Assembly (NCBI RefSeq): GCF_000313565.1
Contig: NZ_HE578924.1
Coordinates: 170,572 to 234,571 of the forward strand
Reading direction: 5' to 3'
From: Dielma fastidiosa
GTDB taxonomy: Bacteria > Bacillota_I > Bacilli_A > Erysipelotrichales > Erysipelotrichaceae
DNA length: 64,000 bases
Part shown: positions 8,505-15,738 of the stretch, in pieces
Numbering within the stretch: position 1 is the first letter of the stretch
Layout: each line of letters starts with the position of its first letter
Notes under the pieces: generated by a model
The model's database searches: none
What the model saw: only the letters and a program-made list of their open reading frames with translations
What the model was told of the DNA's origin: nothing
Program-made: the position numbers and the translations under genes

Positions 8505-10502
8505 TCATATAGTTTGATTGAATAATTTATCAAAAAGTATTTTATTTCTCAATTTAGAATCTTTGACTATCTTTGTGTATGATATTATTTCCATGTATGC
8601 ATTATAATTATCATTATATTTATAAAAACCTAATCTATCAGGTGTCATTTTAAAATCATTTCTTTTAGCTTGCGCCTTAATTGTTGGATCTAAATCACAT
8701 ATAATGTAGCAATAGAAACGAACATCTTTTGTATCACCCATATATCGACCTTTTCGATCTTTAATCTTTCCTTCTATTATATTATCCATATATGTTATTA
8801 CTTGTTCTATTGGATTATCTTCATTGTCATAATTCGTTCTACCAGGTCTCTTAAATTCAATAATTGTTATATTTCTATAAGGTTCTACTTCTTGATCCGT
8901 AAAGGCAAATGGAGAATCAAATATAATAATGTCCGGTTCTTTTAAACTATCTGTTTGCAACTCTGGTATACTATTTAGCTTTTTATCTGAAGCTAGATAA
9001 TGATGATATGATAACTTTTCATCAATAATCCAAAGATTATGTCTTAAATAATCAATATCGTCAGAAGTTGTTATCATAGGAAATATTAATTCATGTATGT
9101 TTCTCTCGTATGCATATTTCTTATGGTCATCATCAATAGATTCTAAATTCTCATCAAAAACATCTAATATAATTTTTCTATTCATCACATAATCTGCTAA
9201 ATCACTTTTACCTACTTCTGACAACTTTGCGGCATATCGAACTCTTTTATCAGTATATTCTCTATAATTCGTAATCTCTTTTTTCATTTCCTTTTCTAAT
9301 TCTAATCCTTCTTTTTTTAAAGTTAGTCTATATGCCTGCTCTTGTTTAAATAATTCAATATCTAATTTTTCTTTATCTGTTGTCAATGATATGCTATCAA
9401 TTAAATTGGGATTATTTTTCAATAACATTCTATATCTAGGATTCTCCATATTGATATAATTCTTAATGTATTCTTCTTTTTTACCTTTTCCAATCGCAAT
9501 TGACTCTGACAAATATTCTTCTATAATGGGTTTAATATTTTCGTCAATATCCGCTAATCCTATTCCATCAAAAAGATTATTATCTTTATCTAAATCAAAG
9601 TTTGTTCTTTCTCTATTAACATGTTCATTCAGAAAATCTGACAAAATATAAGCATTATAAGAAAACTCACCTTGTGCATCTTCTAATGCATCAGGTATAT
9701 TACTAAACATCTTTGACAACCCTTTACTCAGTACTACTCTATCATTTGCACAAAAATTTATGCTATGTTTTCTTTTATTAATTAAATAATTTTTAGAATG
9801 AATTATGATAAATTTAATATTTTTGATTATTAACTCTTTTGTCACTACATCCTTTTTTATATGTTTATTATATATTTCTGATAAAGAAATTGTTTCTGAC
9901 TCATCGCTTATTATAATTTCAGGAGCTTTATTAAAAACATAATATGCGAAGCAATGGTTTAAGATTTCTCTTGCAATAGTTTCCAACTTTTTGGGACAAT
10001 TATTTTTTTTATACTTGTTACTCATTTTATTCAAACTGATAACAGTTTCAAATGGTGTGTTCATTTCAACTTCTATATTATTTTGATCAAACACTTCTTT
10101 TTCAGAATCAAATTTAAAAGAACGCATATATTTTTTATCATTTTTCTGATAAACACTAGTGATATTTACATTATTAAAAGCTTTTAACCACATAATTCGG
10201 CCAACACCCTTACATCCCTTTTCAATTTTAGATTCGGTGGCATAAGTATTAAAAGATTCAAAATTTTTATCAGTAAACCCTATACCATTATCTTTTATAA
10301 TTATATTTTCTATATCCGATTCCCATTGTTCATCAAAATTCAACATATTTGCTCTTTCTATTATCACATGAATCTTTCCATCTACTTTTTTTGATTCTTC
10401 AATACTTTGAATAGCATTTATTATAGCTTCATACATTGGTAATAATGGTTCTGTAATCGGAAGTACATGTAGTCTAACTAAACCTTTGAAATTTGCTTGC
10501 AT
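8505..10502 (-). CDS. GHKL ATPase fused to a PD-(D/E)XK-type nuclease; candidate defence protein
   Basis: A 665-residue protein. The N-terminal GHKL ATPase shows the N-box (E25...N29, EAIINA), G1 DNGIGF (71-76) and G2 GCKGVGR (96-102). A coiled-coil-rich middle (about 330-450, lysine/glutamate rich) follows. The C-terminal domain has EPDIIIFD (522-529), EFKRP (E549, K551) and Q567 in PIEQVITYMDNI, the D-ExK-Q pattern of Shedu/DUF4263-like restriction folds. MutL-like ATPases fused to such nucleases occur as single-gene units in defence islands (family knowledge). GGAAAGGA precedes ATG. It stands alone in an AT-rich block next to the prophage attachment site. Defence is inferred, not shown. 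Confidence 0.7.
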   Translation of the reverse strand: MQANFKGLVRLHVLPITEPLLPMYEAIINAIQSIEESKKVDGKIHVIIERANMLNFDEQWESDIENIIIKDNGIGFTDKNFESFNTYATESKIEKGCKGVGRIMWLKAFNNVNITSVYQKNDKKYMRSFKFDSEKEVFDQNNIEVEMNTPFETVISLNKMSNKYKKNNCPKKLETIAREILNHCFAYYVFNKAPEIIISDESETISLSEIYNKHIKKDVVTKELIIKNIKFIIIHSKNYLINKRKHSINFCANDRVVLSKGLSKMFSNIPDALEDAQGEFSYNAYILSDFLNEHVNRERTNFDLDKDNNLFDGIGLADIDENIKPIIEEYLSESIAIGKGKKEEYIKNYINMENPRYRMLLKNNPNLIDSISLTTDKEKLDIELFKQEQAYRLTLKKEGLELEKEMKKEITNYREYTDKRVRYAAKLSEVGKSDLADYVMNRKIILDVFDENLESIDDDHKKYAYERNIHELIFPMITTSDDIDYLRHNLWIIDEKLSYHHYLASDKKLNSIPELQTDSLKEPDIIIFDSPFAFTDQEVEPYRNITIIEFKRPGRTNYDNEDNPIEQVITYMDNIIEGKIKDRKGRYMGDTKDVRFYCYIICDLDPTIKAQAKRNDFKMTPDRLGFYKYNDNYNAYMEIISYTKIVKDSKLRNKILFDKLFNQTI

Positions 10503-11163
10503 TTTATTCGTCCTTTCCTAATACTCCTATTAAATGATTATATAACAAAAGCTGTTACAAATATACAATAAAAATATTCATTTTTCTAAAACACCCCTAC
10601 ATTAATCATTTCTTTATTTTATGTAATCCTCACCTCAATTATAGTATACCAGAATATTAATAGACAAAGAAAAATAAAATAATGTTAATAAAAAAAGCTT
10701 TAAATTAAGAAGTCTAAAATGTTCATAATAAGATGAGCCAAGAATATTTAGTAGCAGAAACACATATTTATCAATAGAAAAGTAAAGCAATTACCTCCTA
10801 AACCCAAAAATAATTTCAACATTTCTGCAAAATAATACATATTACTTCAAAAAAATGATTTTGGATGTTAAATGTACTAGAAGCCCAATAGAATTACTAT
10901 TTCACAAATAGACCATGATTCTACTTCTTTGAATTTATTAAAAATAGGTTTTTATCCAAATATCTGAATAAAGTATTGAATAATAATTTAGTAATCATAT
11001 GATGAAGAAATCCATGTCTTTAAAAATTTACTATATCATGTTGGAAACTAATTGCACTCTCATAAAACATGTATCTTAGAACAAATGCACAAGCAGAGTT
11101 AGTTTGTTTATCAAATAAAAAAAGAGAATAATAAAATTTTCATTTAATAACCGACAAATAAAA
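10503..11163. other. AT-rich intergenic region between the ATPase gene and the prophage
   Basis: The region holds a TATAAT-like -10 (10537-10542, minus strand) that could drive the ATPase gene. There is also a short TTG-initiated frame at about 10638-10790, which I do not accept as a gene. Nothing else is recognisable. Confidence 0.45.
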
Positions 11164-11208
11164 AACGACATTTTGAGTTATCCAGTTTTTTAGGATCAAA
11201 ATATCGTT
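11164..11208 (-). terminator. ssrA: probable original ssrA terminator, displaced by the prophage
   Basis: Inverted repeat 11164-11175 / 11197-11208 (11 of 12 pairs) followed on the minus strand by six Ts. It sits immediately beyond the left attachment repeat, exactly where the terminator of ssrA would lie before integration. Confidence 0.6.
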
Positions 11209-11218
11209 GTTTTCTCTA

Positions 11219-11236
11219 TTGGTGGAGCTGGTGGGA
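11219..11236. repeat. attL-type core repeat (left end of prophage)
   Basis: ttggtggagctggtggga; identical to 46712-46729 except t for c at position 14. It is a copy of the 3' end of tmRNA. Confidence 0.88.
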
Positions 11237-11351
11237 AATAAAAAAACCATATATAACCGCATTATAATACATTATTAAGTTTAAAAATATATGGTTAATC
11301 ATATTTGTCTATATATAAATATATTCAAAAATAATAAAAATTATAATTTGC

Positions 11352-11370
11352 AAGACCTAATTAAGACCTA
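11352..11370. promoter_or_regulatory. putative integrase arm-binding site, left
   Basis: The tandem AAGACCTAAtTAAGACCT also occurs at 46643-46661 with one difference. In the excised circle the two copies would flank the core, as arm-type sites do around attP. Confidence 0.55.
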
Positions 11371-11375
11371 AAATA

Positions 11376-11396
11376 AAAGAGGCGGCCAACCTCTTT
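11376..11396. terminator. bidirectional terminator-like hairpin
   Basis: Stem aaagagg/cctcttt with a 7-nt loop and T tracts on both strands. Confidence 0.6.
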
Positions 11397-11733
11397 TTGT
11401 TAATAAATATTAGATGGTCGTTGCCACACATAGATTCCACACCCTTTTTACTCATCTTATATTTATCTTATCAATATTCTACCATATTTAAGCATTTCAG
11501 AATTACCAGAATTTACCAATTTTCATATATTTAAGAAAATATAAAAATATCGTTAATTACTACAATTACCTAAATCATAAGGTTTCATTTACGTTTTATA
11601 TAAATTATCCTAATTTTCAGTATAAGCAATTTCTATAACATTCATGGATATAGTAATAAAATTGGTAATTTATGTAAATTTATTTTTCCTATGAATTTAT
11701 ATTTTAACGATAATTTTACGATTGCAAATAAAA

Positions 11734-11754
11734 AGCCTTAGCAACACTAAGACT
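11734..11754 (-). terminator. terminator of the left-end cargo operon
   Basis: Eight-bp stem (11734-11741 / 11747-11754, one G-U), 5-nt loop and five Ts on the minus strand, directly at the stop codon of the last cargo gene. Confidence 0.75.
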
Positions 11755-12005
11755 TACAAATACTTTTTGATACCAGCTCTTCTCTCGTATTCCCAAATTT
11801 CATCTTCATACCGCTTTAAATCATTTAGTGTATCTGGGTATTTGTTACAATATACCTTAAACTTGCGCAAATACTGATTGATGATTTTAGCTCTGTATAT
11901 ACCATCATTCGATAAAAATGTTGATTTATTGTATCTATACTTTTGCCTATCTAAAAAATCTATGAACTTTATCATTTTAAATGTCAATTTTCCTATCAAA
12001 TTCAT
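11754..12005 (-). CDS. small basic prophage cargo protein, unknown
   Basis: Up to 83 residues, rich in Lys/Arg/Tyr (YLRKFKVYCNKYPDTLNDLKRYEDEIWEYERR), no membrane segment, predicted helical. It overlaps the preceding gene by 29 bp; the start is uncertain (ATG 12005 has only a weak site; ATG 11975 is possible). It lies between the lysis module and the attachment site, the usual place for lysogeny cargo. No family recognised. Confidence 0.5.
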   Translation of the reverse strand: MNLIGKLTFKMIKFIDFLDRQKYRYNKSTFLSNDGIYRAKIINQYLRKFKVYCNKYPDTLNDLKRYEDEIWEYERRAGIKKYL

Positions 12006-12168
12006 TTCCGCATTTTTGTTTATAGTCTGCTACTTTTTCAGCGCCGAACTCTTGTGTTAATCTCTCAAAAACCTTCTTTTGATCATGGCCGTATTCCTTG
12101 CCATAGTATTCATAAAAAAACTGCATACCCCAAAATTCCAGCTCATTTAATCTACTTTTCATAATCAT
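11977..12168 (-). CDS. small prophage cargo protein, unknown
   Basis: 63 residues beginning MIMKSRLNELEFWGMQFFYEYYG, with GGAGG 7 nt upstream of ATG 12168. Charged and likely soluble; contains QKKVFERLTQEFGAEKVADYKQKCG. No recognised domain. Second-last gene of the cargo operon. Confidence 0.55.
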   Translation of the reverse strand: MIMKSRLNELEFWGMQFFYEYYGKEYGHDQKKVFERLTQEFGAEKVADYKQKCGNEFDRKIDI

Positions 12169-12220
12169 GATACCTCCACGTCATAATTATAAACCGTTGA
12201 CGTTGGTTAATGTGCTGGTA

Positions 12221-12379
12221 TTATTTACCAGACTGCAGCTGCTTATCAATCTCAGCCCTGAAAATTTCGAGAATAGTATCAATCTGCACCATTGATAATT
12301 CAGGACACTTAAAGCACAACTGATTTATTAAATCCTTTTCGCAATTTTCCAAAAAATCCACAGTTTTTATTTCATTCAT
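12221..12379 (-). CDS. short prophage protein, unknown
   Basis: 52 residues (MNEIKTVDFLENCEKDLINQ...), acidic and helical with two cysteines in CFKCPELS. AAGGGG lies 8 nt before ATG 12379. It falls between two cargo genes on the same strand. Confidence 0.5.
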   Translation of the reverse strand: MNEIKTVDFLENCEKDLINQLCFKCPELSMVQIDTILEIFRAEIDKQLQSGK

Positions 12380-12448
12380 AATGTTTTCCCCTTTGCTTGT
12401 TCAAGTATAGCATCAAGAGTCATTAAACTTTGTCGAATGACACTAATG

Positions 12449-12664
12449 CTATACAAGCATGTCTTTTAAATTAGCTGGTAATTCAATTGATTTAAGTATA
12501 ATTTCCCGCATTAAATATAATAACTGCTCATCTTTGCTGTTTTTATTGTAATAATTATAAATCATGTTGACCTTATCAGGAACTGTCACTAACCTCATTA
12601 TTTGGTTTAATCTCCTAACTTTCGCCGCCTGATTCACATCGGCGAACCTTTTAATTTTACGCAT
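12449..12664 (-). CDS. small basic prophage protein, unknown
   Basis: 71 residues, basic N-terminus (MRKIKRFADVNQAAKVRRLNQIMRL) then a helical acidic part. Excellent site GGGAGGG before ATG 12664. First gene of the leftward cargo operon, divergent from an HTH regulator across a palindromic operator region, so the regulator probably controls it. Function unknown. Confidence 0.6.
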   Translation of the reverse strand: MRKIKRFADVNQAAKVRRLNQIMRLVTVPDKVNMIYNYYNKNSKDEQLLYLMREIILKSIELPANLKDMLV

Positions 12665-12712
12665 TTCTCACCCTCCCTGGTAAATTATTTATTCAGGACT
12701 ATATCGTAATAC

Positions 12713-12765
12713 CTATATTGCAATATAGCTTATAAAATAACTATATCACGGATACAATTATTGTA
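12713..12765. promoter_or_regulatory. two palindromes between divergent cargo gene and HTH regulator
   Basis: A perfect 16-bp palindrome ctatattgcaatatag (12713-12728) and a 13-bp palindrome tacaattattgta (12753-12765). They are likely operators of the XRE-type regulator that follows on the plus strand. Confidence 0.6.
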
Positions 12766-12784
12766 AATAGTAAAGGTGATAAAC

Positions 12785-13015
12785 ATGATAAATGATTTTG
12801 GAGTAGTTAAAATACATTTGGGCGAATTGCTAGATAAATCAGGCATGAGTAAAAACAAGTTTTGCAATTTAGCGCAGATGCAGCGGTCACAAGTAAAAAA
12901 TTATTGTAATAACACGGTAAGTAGAGTTGATCTGGAAACCGTGGCAAGAATATGCGCAGTATTGGAATGTGATATCACTGATTTATTAGAGTATATACCA
13001 TCTAAAGACAAATAA
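12785..13015 (+). CDS. XRE/Cro-type HTH regulator of the cargo module
   Basis: A 76-residue single-domain helix-turn-helix protein (IHLGELLDKSGMSKNKFCNLAQMQRSQVKNY...) ending with the LLEYIP pattern of small YozG/Cro-like regulators. ATG 12785 follows AAAGGTGAT; GTG 12776 is too close to that site. It is the only plus-strand gene at this end and is separate from the main lysogeny switch, so it probably governs the divergent cargo genes. Confidence 0.75.
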   Translation: MINDFGVVKIHLGELLDKSGMSKNKFCNLAQMQRSQVKNYCNNTVSRVDLETVARICAVLECDITDLLEYIPSKDK

Positions 13016-13020
13016 AAAAT

Positions 13021-13048
13021 GGCTTACCCTCTTAATTGAGAGTAAGCC
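13021..13048. terminator. bidirectional terminator between HTH gene and endolysin gene
   Basis: GGCTTAC...GTAAGCC stem of 11 positions with one mismatch, A tract before and TATTTTT after. Serves both convergent genes. Confidence 0.8.
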
Positions 13049-13053
13049 TATTT

Positions 13054-13821
13054 TTATGCCTTATTTAAATAACCTGAATTATCTGCTTTTAACTTTAGTT
13101 CCCCGTTTTTCAGCATTTTACCCGACTCTTCAAGCCACACGAATTTACCCTGATACTGAAACAAAGCCGATCGGATCATATATCCGTCTTTATCGAACGC
13201 ATACCATGCGCCATACTCGCTATCCCAAATCATGTCATTTTTAATCAGTTTTCCATCTTTGCGGTATTGCCACTTAGCATCACCGCAGCTTATCCAGTTC
13301 GTGATCTTGTCAGTTGTCTTTTTCCATACATATCCATCACCATTTTTAACTGTGCAGCCGTCAATGAAAAAGGCTGAAGCCGGATGAACGCTCTGTGGCA
13401 GCATAAACCGCCCTTGTGCGTTCTTTATATATAGCTTGGTATATTGTCCTTTTGCAACCTCGATGTGGCAGTGGTTACCAGTAGCTTGCCCTGCAGTGCC
13501 TTCTCGGTAAAATACCTCGCCTTGTTTGATTATTTGGCCTAAATGAAGATGAGATACATCATTGCAATGTATAAACATCATCGTCGCATAATCAATCGTT
13601 CCGTCTGCAAATTGCACCTTTTCTGTACTTTCAAAGAAGCAAGCGTTACCATTAGCAGGTACGTCTTTATACCTACAAATCATCGTACATGGAGCGTATA
13701 CATCGTCGATTCCTGTATCCTTGCCGGCAATGTCAATAGCGTATGTACCTTGATGGCTGTATTGACCATTCACTCCCTGAGTGATGTTTATCGTTCGCAT
13801 CGGAAACATTAGCTTTTCCAT
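13054..13821 (-). CDS. endolysin: M23-like peptidase with cell-wall-binding repeats
   Basis: 255 residues. The N-terminal half has the LytM/M23 features: HQGTYAIDIAG (metal His/Asp) and GNHCHIEV (HxH). The C-terminal half has aromatic/glycine repeats (WKKTTDKITNWISC, WQYRKDGKL, AWYAFDKDGYM, KFVWLEESGKM) of the choline-binding/CW-binding kind. It should cut peptide bridges of peptidoglycan at host lysis. It lies at the end of the late operon after holin-like genes. No signal peptide, consistent with holin-dependent release. Confidence 0.88.
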   Translation of the reverse strand: MEKLMFPMRTINITQGVNGQYSHQGTYAIDIAGKDTGIDDVYAPCTMICRYKDVPANGNACFFESTEKVQFADGTIDYATMMFIHCNDVSHLHLGQIIKQGEVFYREGTAGQATGNHCHIEVAKGQYTKLYIKNAQGRFMLPQSVHPASAFFIDGCTVKNGDGYVWKKTTDKITNWISCGDAKWQYRKDGKLIKNDMIWDSEYGAWYAFDKDGYMIRSALFQYQGKFVWLEESGKMLKNGELKLKADNSGYLNKA

Positions 13822-13823
13822 AC

Positions 13824-14117
13824 TTAATGCTCCAACGGCAGTCTTCTAACTTCTGAATCCATGCCAACAATCATTCCATTGCCGCCCAAATCGCGATAAG
13901 CCTTATACATCTTTTCCCAATTTTCCAACGCATAAGGTGGTATCATGCCCTTATCCGTATATTTATCATGATAAAACATAAGCTTATCCCTCAAAAGACA
14001 AAGAGTACCAGCGCTATTGGCATCTCGTGTCTTTTTTTGATCCTTTAGTAACCAAACCACATAACCCATCAGGATCGGTAGCACAATCGTGTACGTTGTC
14101 ATTAAAAAGTCTTTCAT
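13824..14117 (-). CDS. small membrane-anchored lysis-module protein
   Basis: 97 residues with one N-terminal transmembrane helix (MTTYTIVLPILMGYVVWLL) and a charged C-terminal domain predicted outside or inside the membrane. Sits 2 bp upstream of the endolysin gene. Could be a holin partner, spanin-like or regulatory protein; family not recognised. Confidence 0.6.
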   Translation of the reverse strand: MKDFLMTTYTIVLPILMGYVVWLLKDQKKTRDANSAGTLCLLRDKLMFYHDKYTDKGMIPPYALENWEKMYKAYRDLGGNGMIVGMDSEVRRLPLEH

Positions 14118-14121
14118 GTAT

Positions 14122-14463
14122 TTATTCCTCGATGTATGCTTTCACTGATGCGTTAATAGCCAGCTGCTTTTTCATTTCTTGCAGTGCTTCATCAACCCAC
14201 TCAGCAAATGTACCAAAAGGAATAACAGCAACCCAAGCAAATCGCTCAACGGCCCAATCATAAACATACCTTAACTTAAGCTGTCCGGTGCCACCTCCTA
14301 GCTGTTTCTCTGCCTCTGTGACTGCCAGCAGTAGCCATTCCTTAATGTTGGCAATTTGTTCAGCCGTTGGCTTGCCTAGCCACTTTTTGGCAGCCATGAA
14401 GCATACTGCCAGTACCGCTACAAGTGCAACTAACATAAACCAATTATTCATTAACCATTCCAT
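14122..14463 (-). CDS. phage holin, LL-H-like
   Basis: 113 residues: an N-terminal hydrophobic helix (NNWFMLVALVAVLAVCFMA) and an amphipathic C-terminal part with FAEWVDEALQEMKKQL, the pattern of LL-H-type phage holins. It would form the lesion that releases the endolysin. ATG 14463 is chosen; an in-frame GTG at 14478 is possible. Confidence 0.65.
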   Translation of the reverse strand: MEWLMNNWFMLVALVAVLAVCFMAAKKWLGKPTAEQIANIKEWLLLAVTEAEKQLGGGTGQLKLRYVYDWAVERFAWVAVIPFGTFAEWVDEALQEMKKQLAINASVKAYIEE

Positions 14464-14716
14464 CTTTCTTTTCCTCACTTTCTTTGTGTTTTAATTCTGT
14501 TACTTTGATCCATGCGTTAGAAAAACACTCGGTACCCCAAAAGGCAAATACACAAATAGTCAGTTGGCTATCCAATGTTGTCATAGATCTGTAAGCCAAT
14601 AAAAAAGACGCTGCGACATACAGCGTCAGAAATGCAAAACTAATATACATGATTTTTTTGCTGAAGCGCAATGGATCGCGCTTTACCTTTTCTTTTACAA
14701 TTTTATATCCAAACAT
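14444..14716 (-). CDS. small membrane protein of the lysis module
   Basis: 90 residues, two hydrophobic segments (IMYISFAFLTLYVAASFLLAY; LTICVFAFWGTECFSNAW) and a highly charged tail (KHKESEEKKDG), the topology of class II holins. AGGAGG precedes ATG 14716. Overlaps the next gene by 20 bp. Confidence 0.6.
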   Translation of the reverse strand: MFGYKIVKEKVKRDPLRFSKKIMYISFAFLTLYVAASFLLAYRSMTTLDSQLTICVFAFWGTECFSNAWIKVTELKHKESEEKKDGMVNE

Positions 14717-15072
14717 CTTACCTCCTTTAATTTTGTCAGATCGTTAAGCATCTCTCTAAGCCAATAATTATTATCATAGAATAACATAAAGTGCATAGCC
14801 ATAATATAGCCTTTAACAAATGCTGCGCTTGATACTTTGTTATCTATGACCATAGCTAAAAATGAAAATAAAGAGATGAACGATAGCATTCCAATACCGA
14901 TTTCAATTGACTTGCTATAATCACTGGAGTAATTTATATTTTTGCTATGCCTCCATTGATTAAAAACTGTTTTCGGCGTAATCGCCTTCAATTGATAAGT
15001 TTCGCTCCTTGCAATTGTCTCAAAAACTCCTATTGCAACAAAGCTTAAATAATTAATATCTAATTGTTTCAT
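14695..15072 (-). CDS. membrane protein, unknown (late operon)
   Basis: 125 residues with hydrophobic stretches in the middle (IEIGIGMLSFISLFSFLAMVI) and near 80-100. It overlaps the following membrane gene by 22 bp, so the two are probably made together. AAGGAG lies 12 nt before ATG. No family recognised. Confidence 0.55.
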   Translation of the reverse strand: MKQLDINYLSFVAIGVFETIARSETYQLKAITPKTVFNQWRHSKNINYSSDYSKSIEIGIGMLSFISLFSFLAMVIDNKVSSAAFVKGYIMAMHFMLFYDNNYWLREMLNDLTKLKEVRCLDIKL

Positions 15073-15159
15073 TTGTTTTTTTCTCCTTTCGAGGAATTTG
15101 TCCTCGATGGAAAAATTATATCATCGCCAGTTGAAAACCGATATCTAGCGCGTTTTTTG

Positions 15160-15324
15160 TTACTCCATCAGTTGCAGCAATGCGTTATATTCGTCTTCAG
15201 ATAAACGGTCTGCTACTAAAAACACATCCATCTTTTTCTTTACACTAGCGATATATGTAGATGTAAGCGTACCAGATGATTTTTTATTGTTAATTGTTCT
15301 TTCTAATAATTCATACGTTGTCAT
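15160..15324 (-). CDS. XkdX-like short tail-region protein
   Basis: 54 residues (MTTYELLERTINN...RLSEDEYNALLQLME). Size, position after the receptor-binding genes, and the SEDEYNALL ending match XkdX-type proteins that follow tail-fibre genes in Firmicute phages. AAGGAAA upstream of ATG 15324. Confidence 0.6.
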   Translation of the reverse strand: MTTYELLERTINNKKSSGTLTSTYIASVKKKMDVFLVADRLSEDEYNALLQLME

Positions 15325-15350
15325 TTTTTCTATTTTCCTTTCTTTATATG

Positions 15351-15725
15351 TTATATGCCTAATTCGATGAGGCTCGCAATATATTCGCTGTTGATATTCG
15401 ATTCTAAAATCAATTCATGAGTTTCGTTTAACAATTCCCTGTCAGTTAATTCCGGTAAAGGCTCAGGTCCGGATGCCGGCACAATCTTTTTATCCGCAAA
15501 ATGGATCTGTGCCTGCTCAATTAGCCAGTTATCCTCAAGCCGTTGCCGCTCTTCATTTACGAAAATTTCTAGTTCCGAAAAATATAAAAGTGTACCATTA
15601 CAGTACACTTCGTATATATTTTCTATTTTTATTACCTCTACATCAAATGCTGGCACCGTCAATCCAGCAATAAATTTATCCAGCTCAGCTGCCGTTACAT
15701 CATAACCATCTAATTTTTCTAACAT
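15351..15725 (-). CDS. tail-tip accessory protein, unknown
   Basis: 124 residues, acidic (MLEKLDGYDVTAAELDKFIAGL...). Its C-terminus, ESNINSEYIASLIELGI, resembles that of the protein at 17323-17595 (ETNIEVQYLSALQELGV), so the two share a tail-end motif. AGGAGG lies 9 nt before ATG 15725, preferred over an upstream in-frame ATG inside the previous gene. Confidence 0.6.
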   Translation of the reverse strand: MLEKLDGYDVTAAELDKFIAGLTVPAFDVEVIKIENIYEVYCNGTLLYFSELEIFVNEERQRLEDNWLIEQAQIHFADKKIVPASGPEPLPELTDRELLNETHELILESNINSEYIASLIELGI

Positions 15726-15738
15726 TTTAAGCACCTCC

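Larger units (their letters stand above)
11237..11753. other. left-end non-coding segment with terminators
   Basis: The segment contains an arm-type repeat (11352-11370), a bidirectional terminator (11376-11396) and a terminator for the cargo genes (11734-11754). The rest is AT-rich and without genes. Confidence 0.6.

Noticed and set aside
10638-10790. TTG-initiated frame with GGAGG close upstream, minus strand
   Set aside because: The site is only 3 nt from the TTG, the product is low-complexity Leu/Phe/Tyr-rich, and the region is otherwise decayed.
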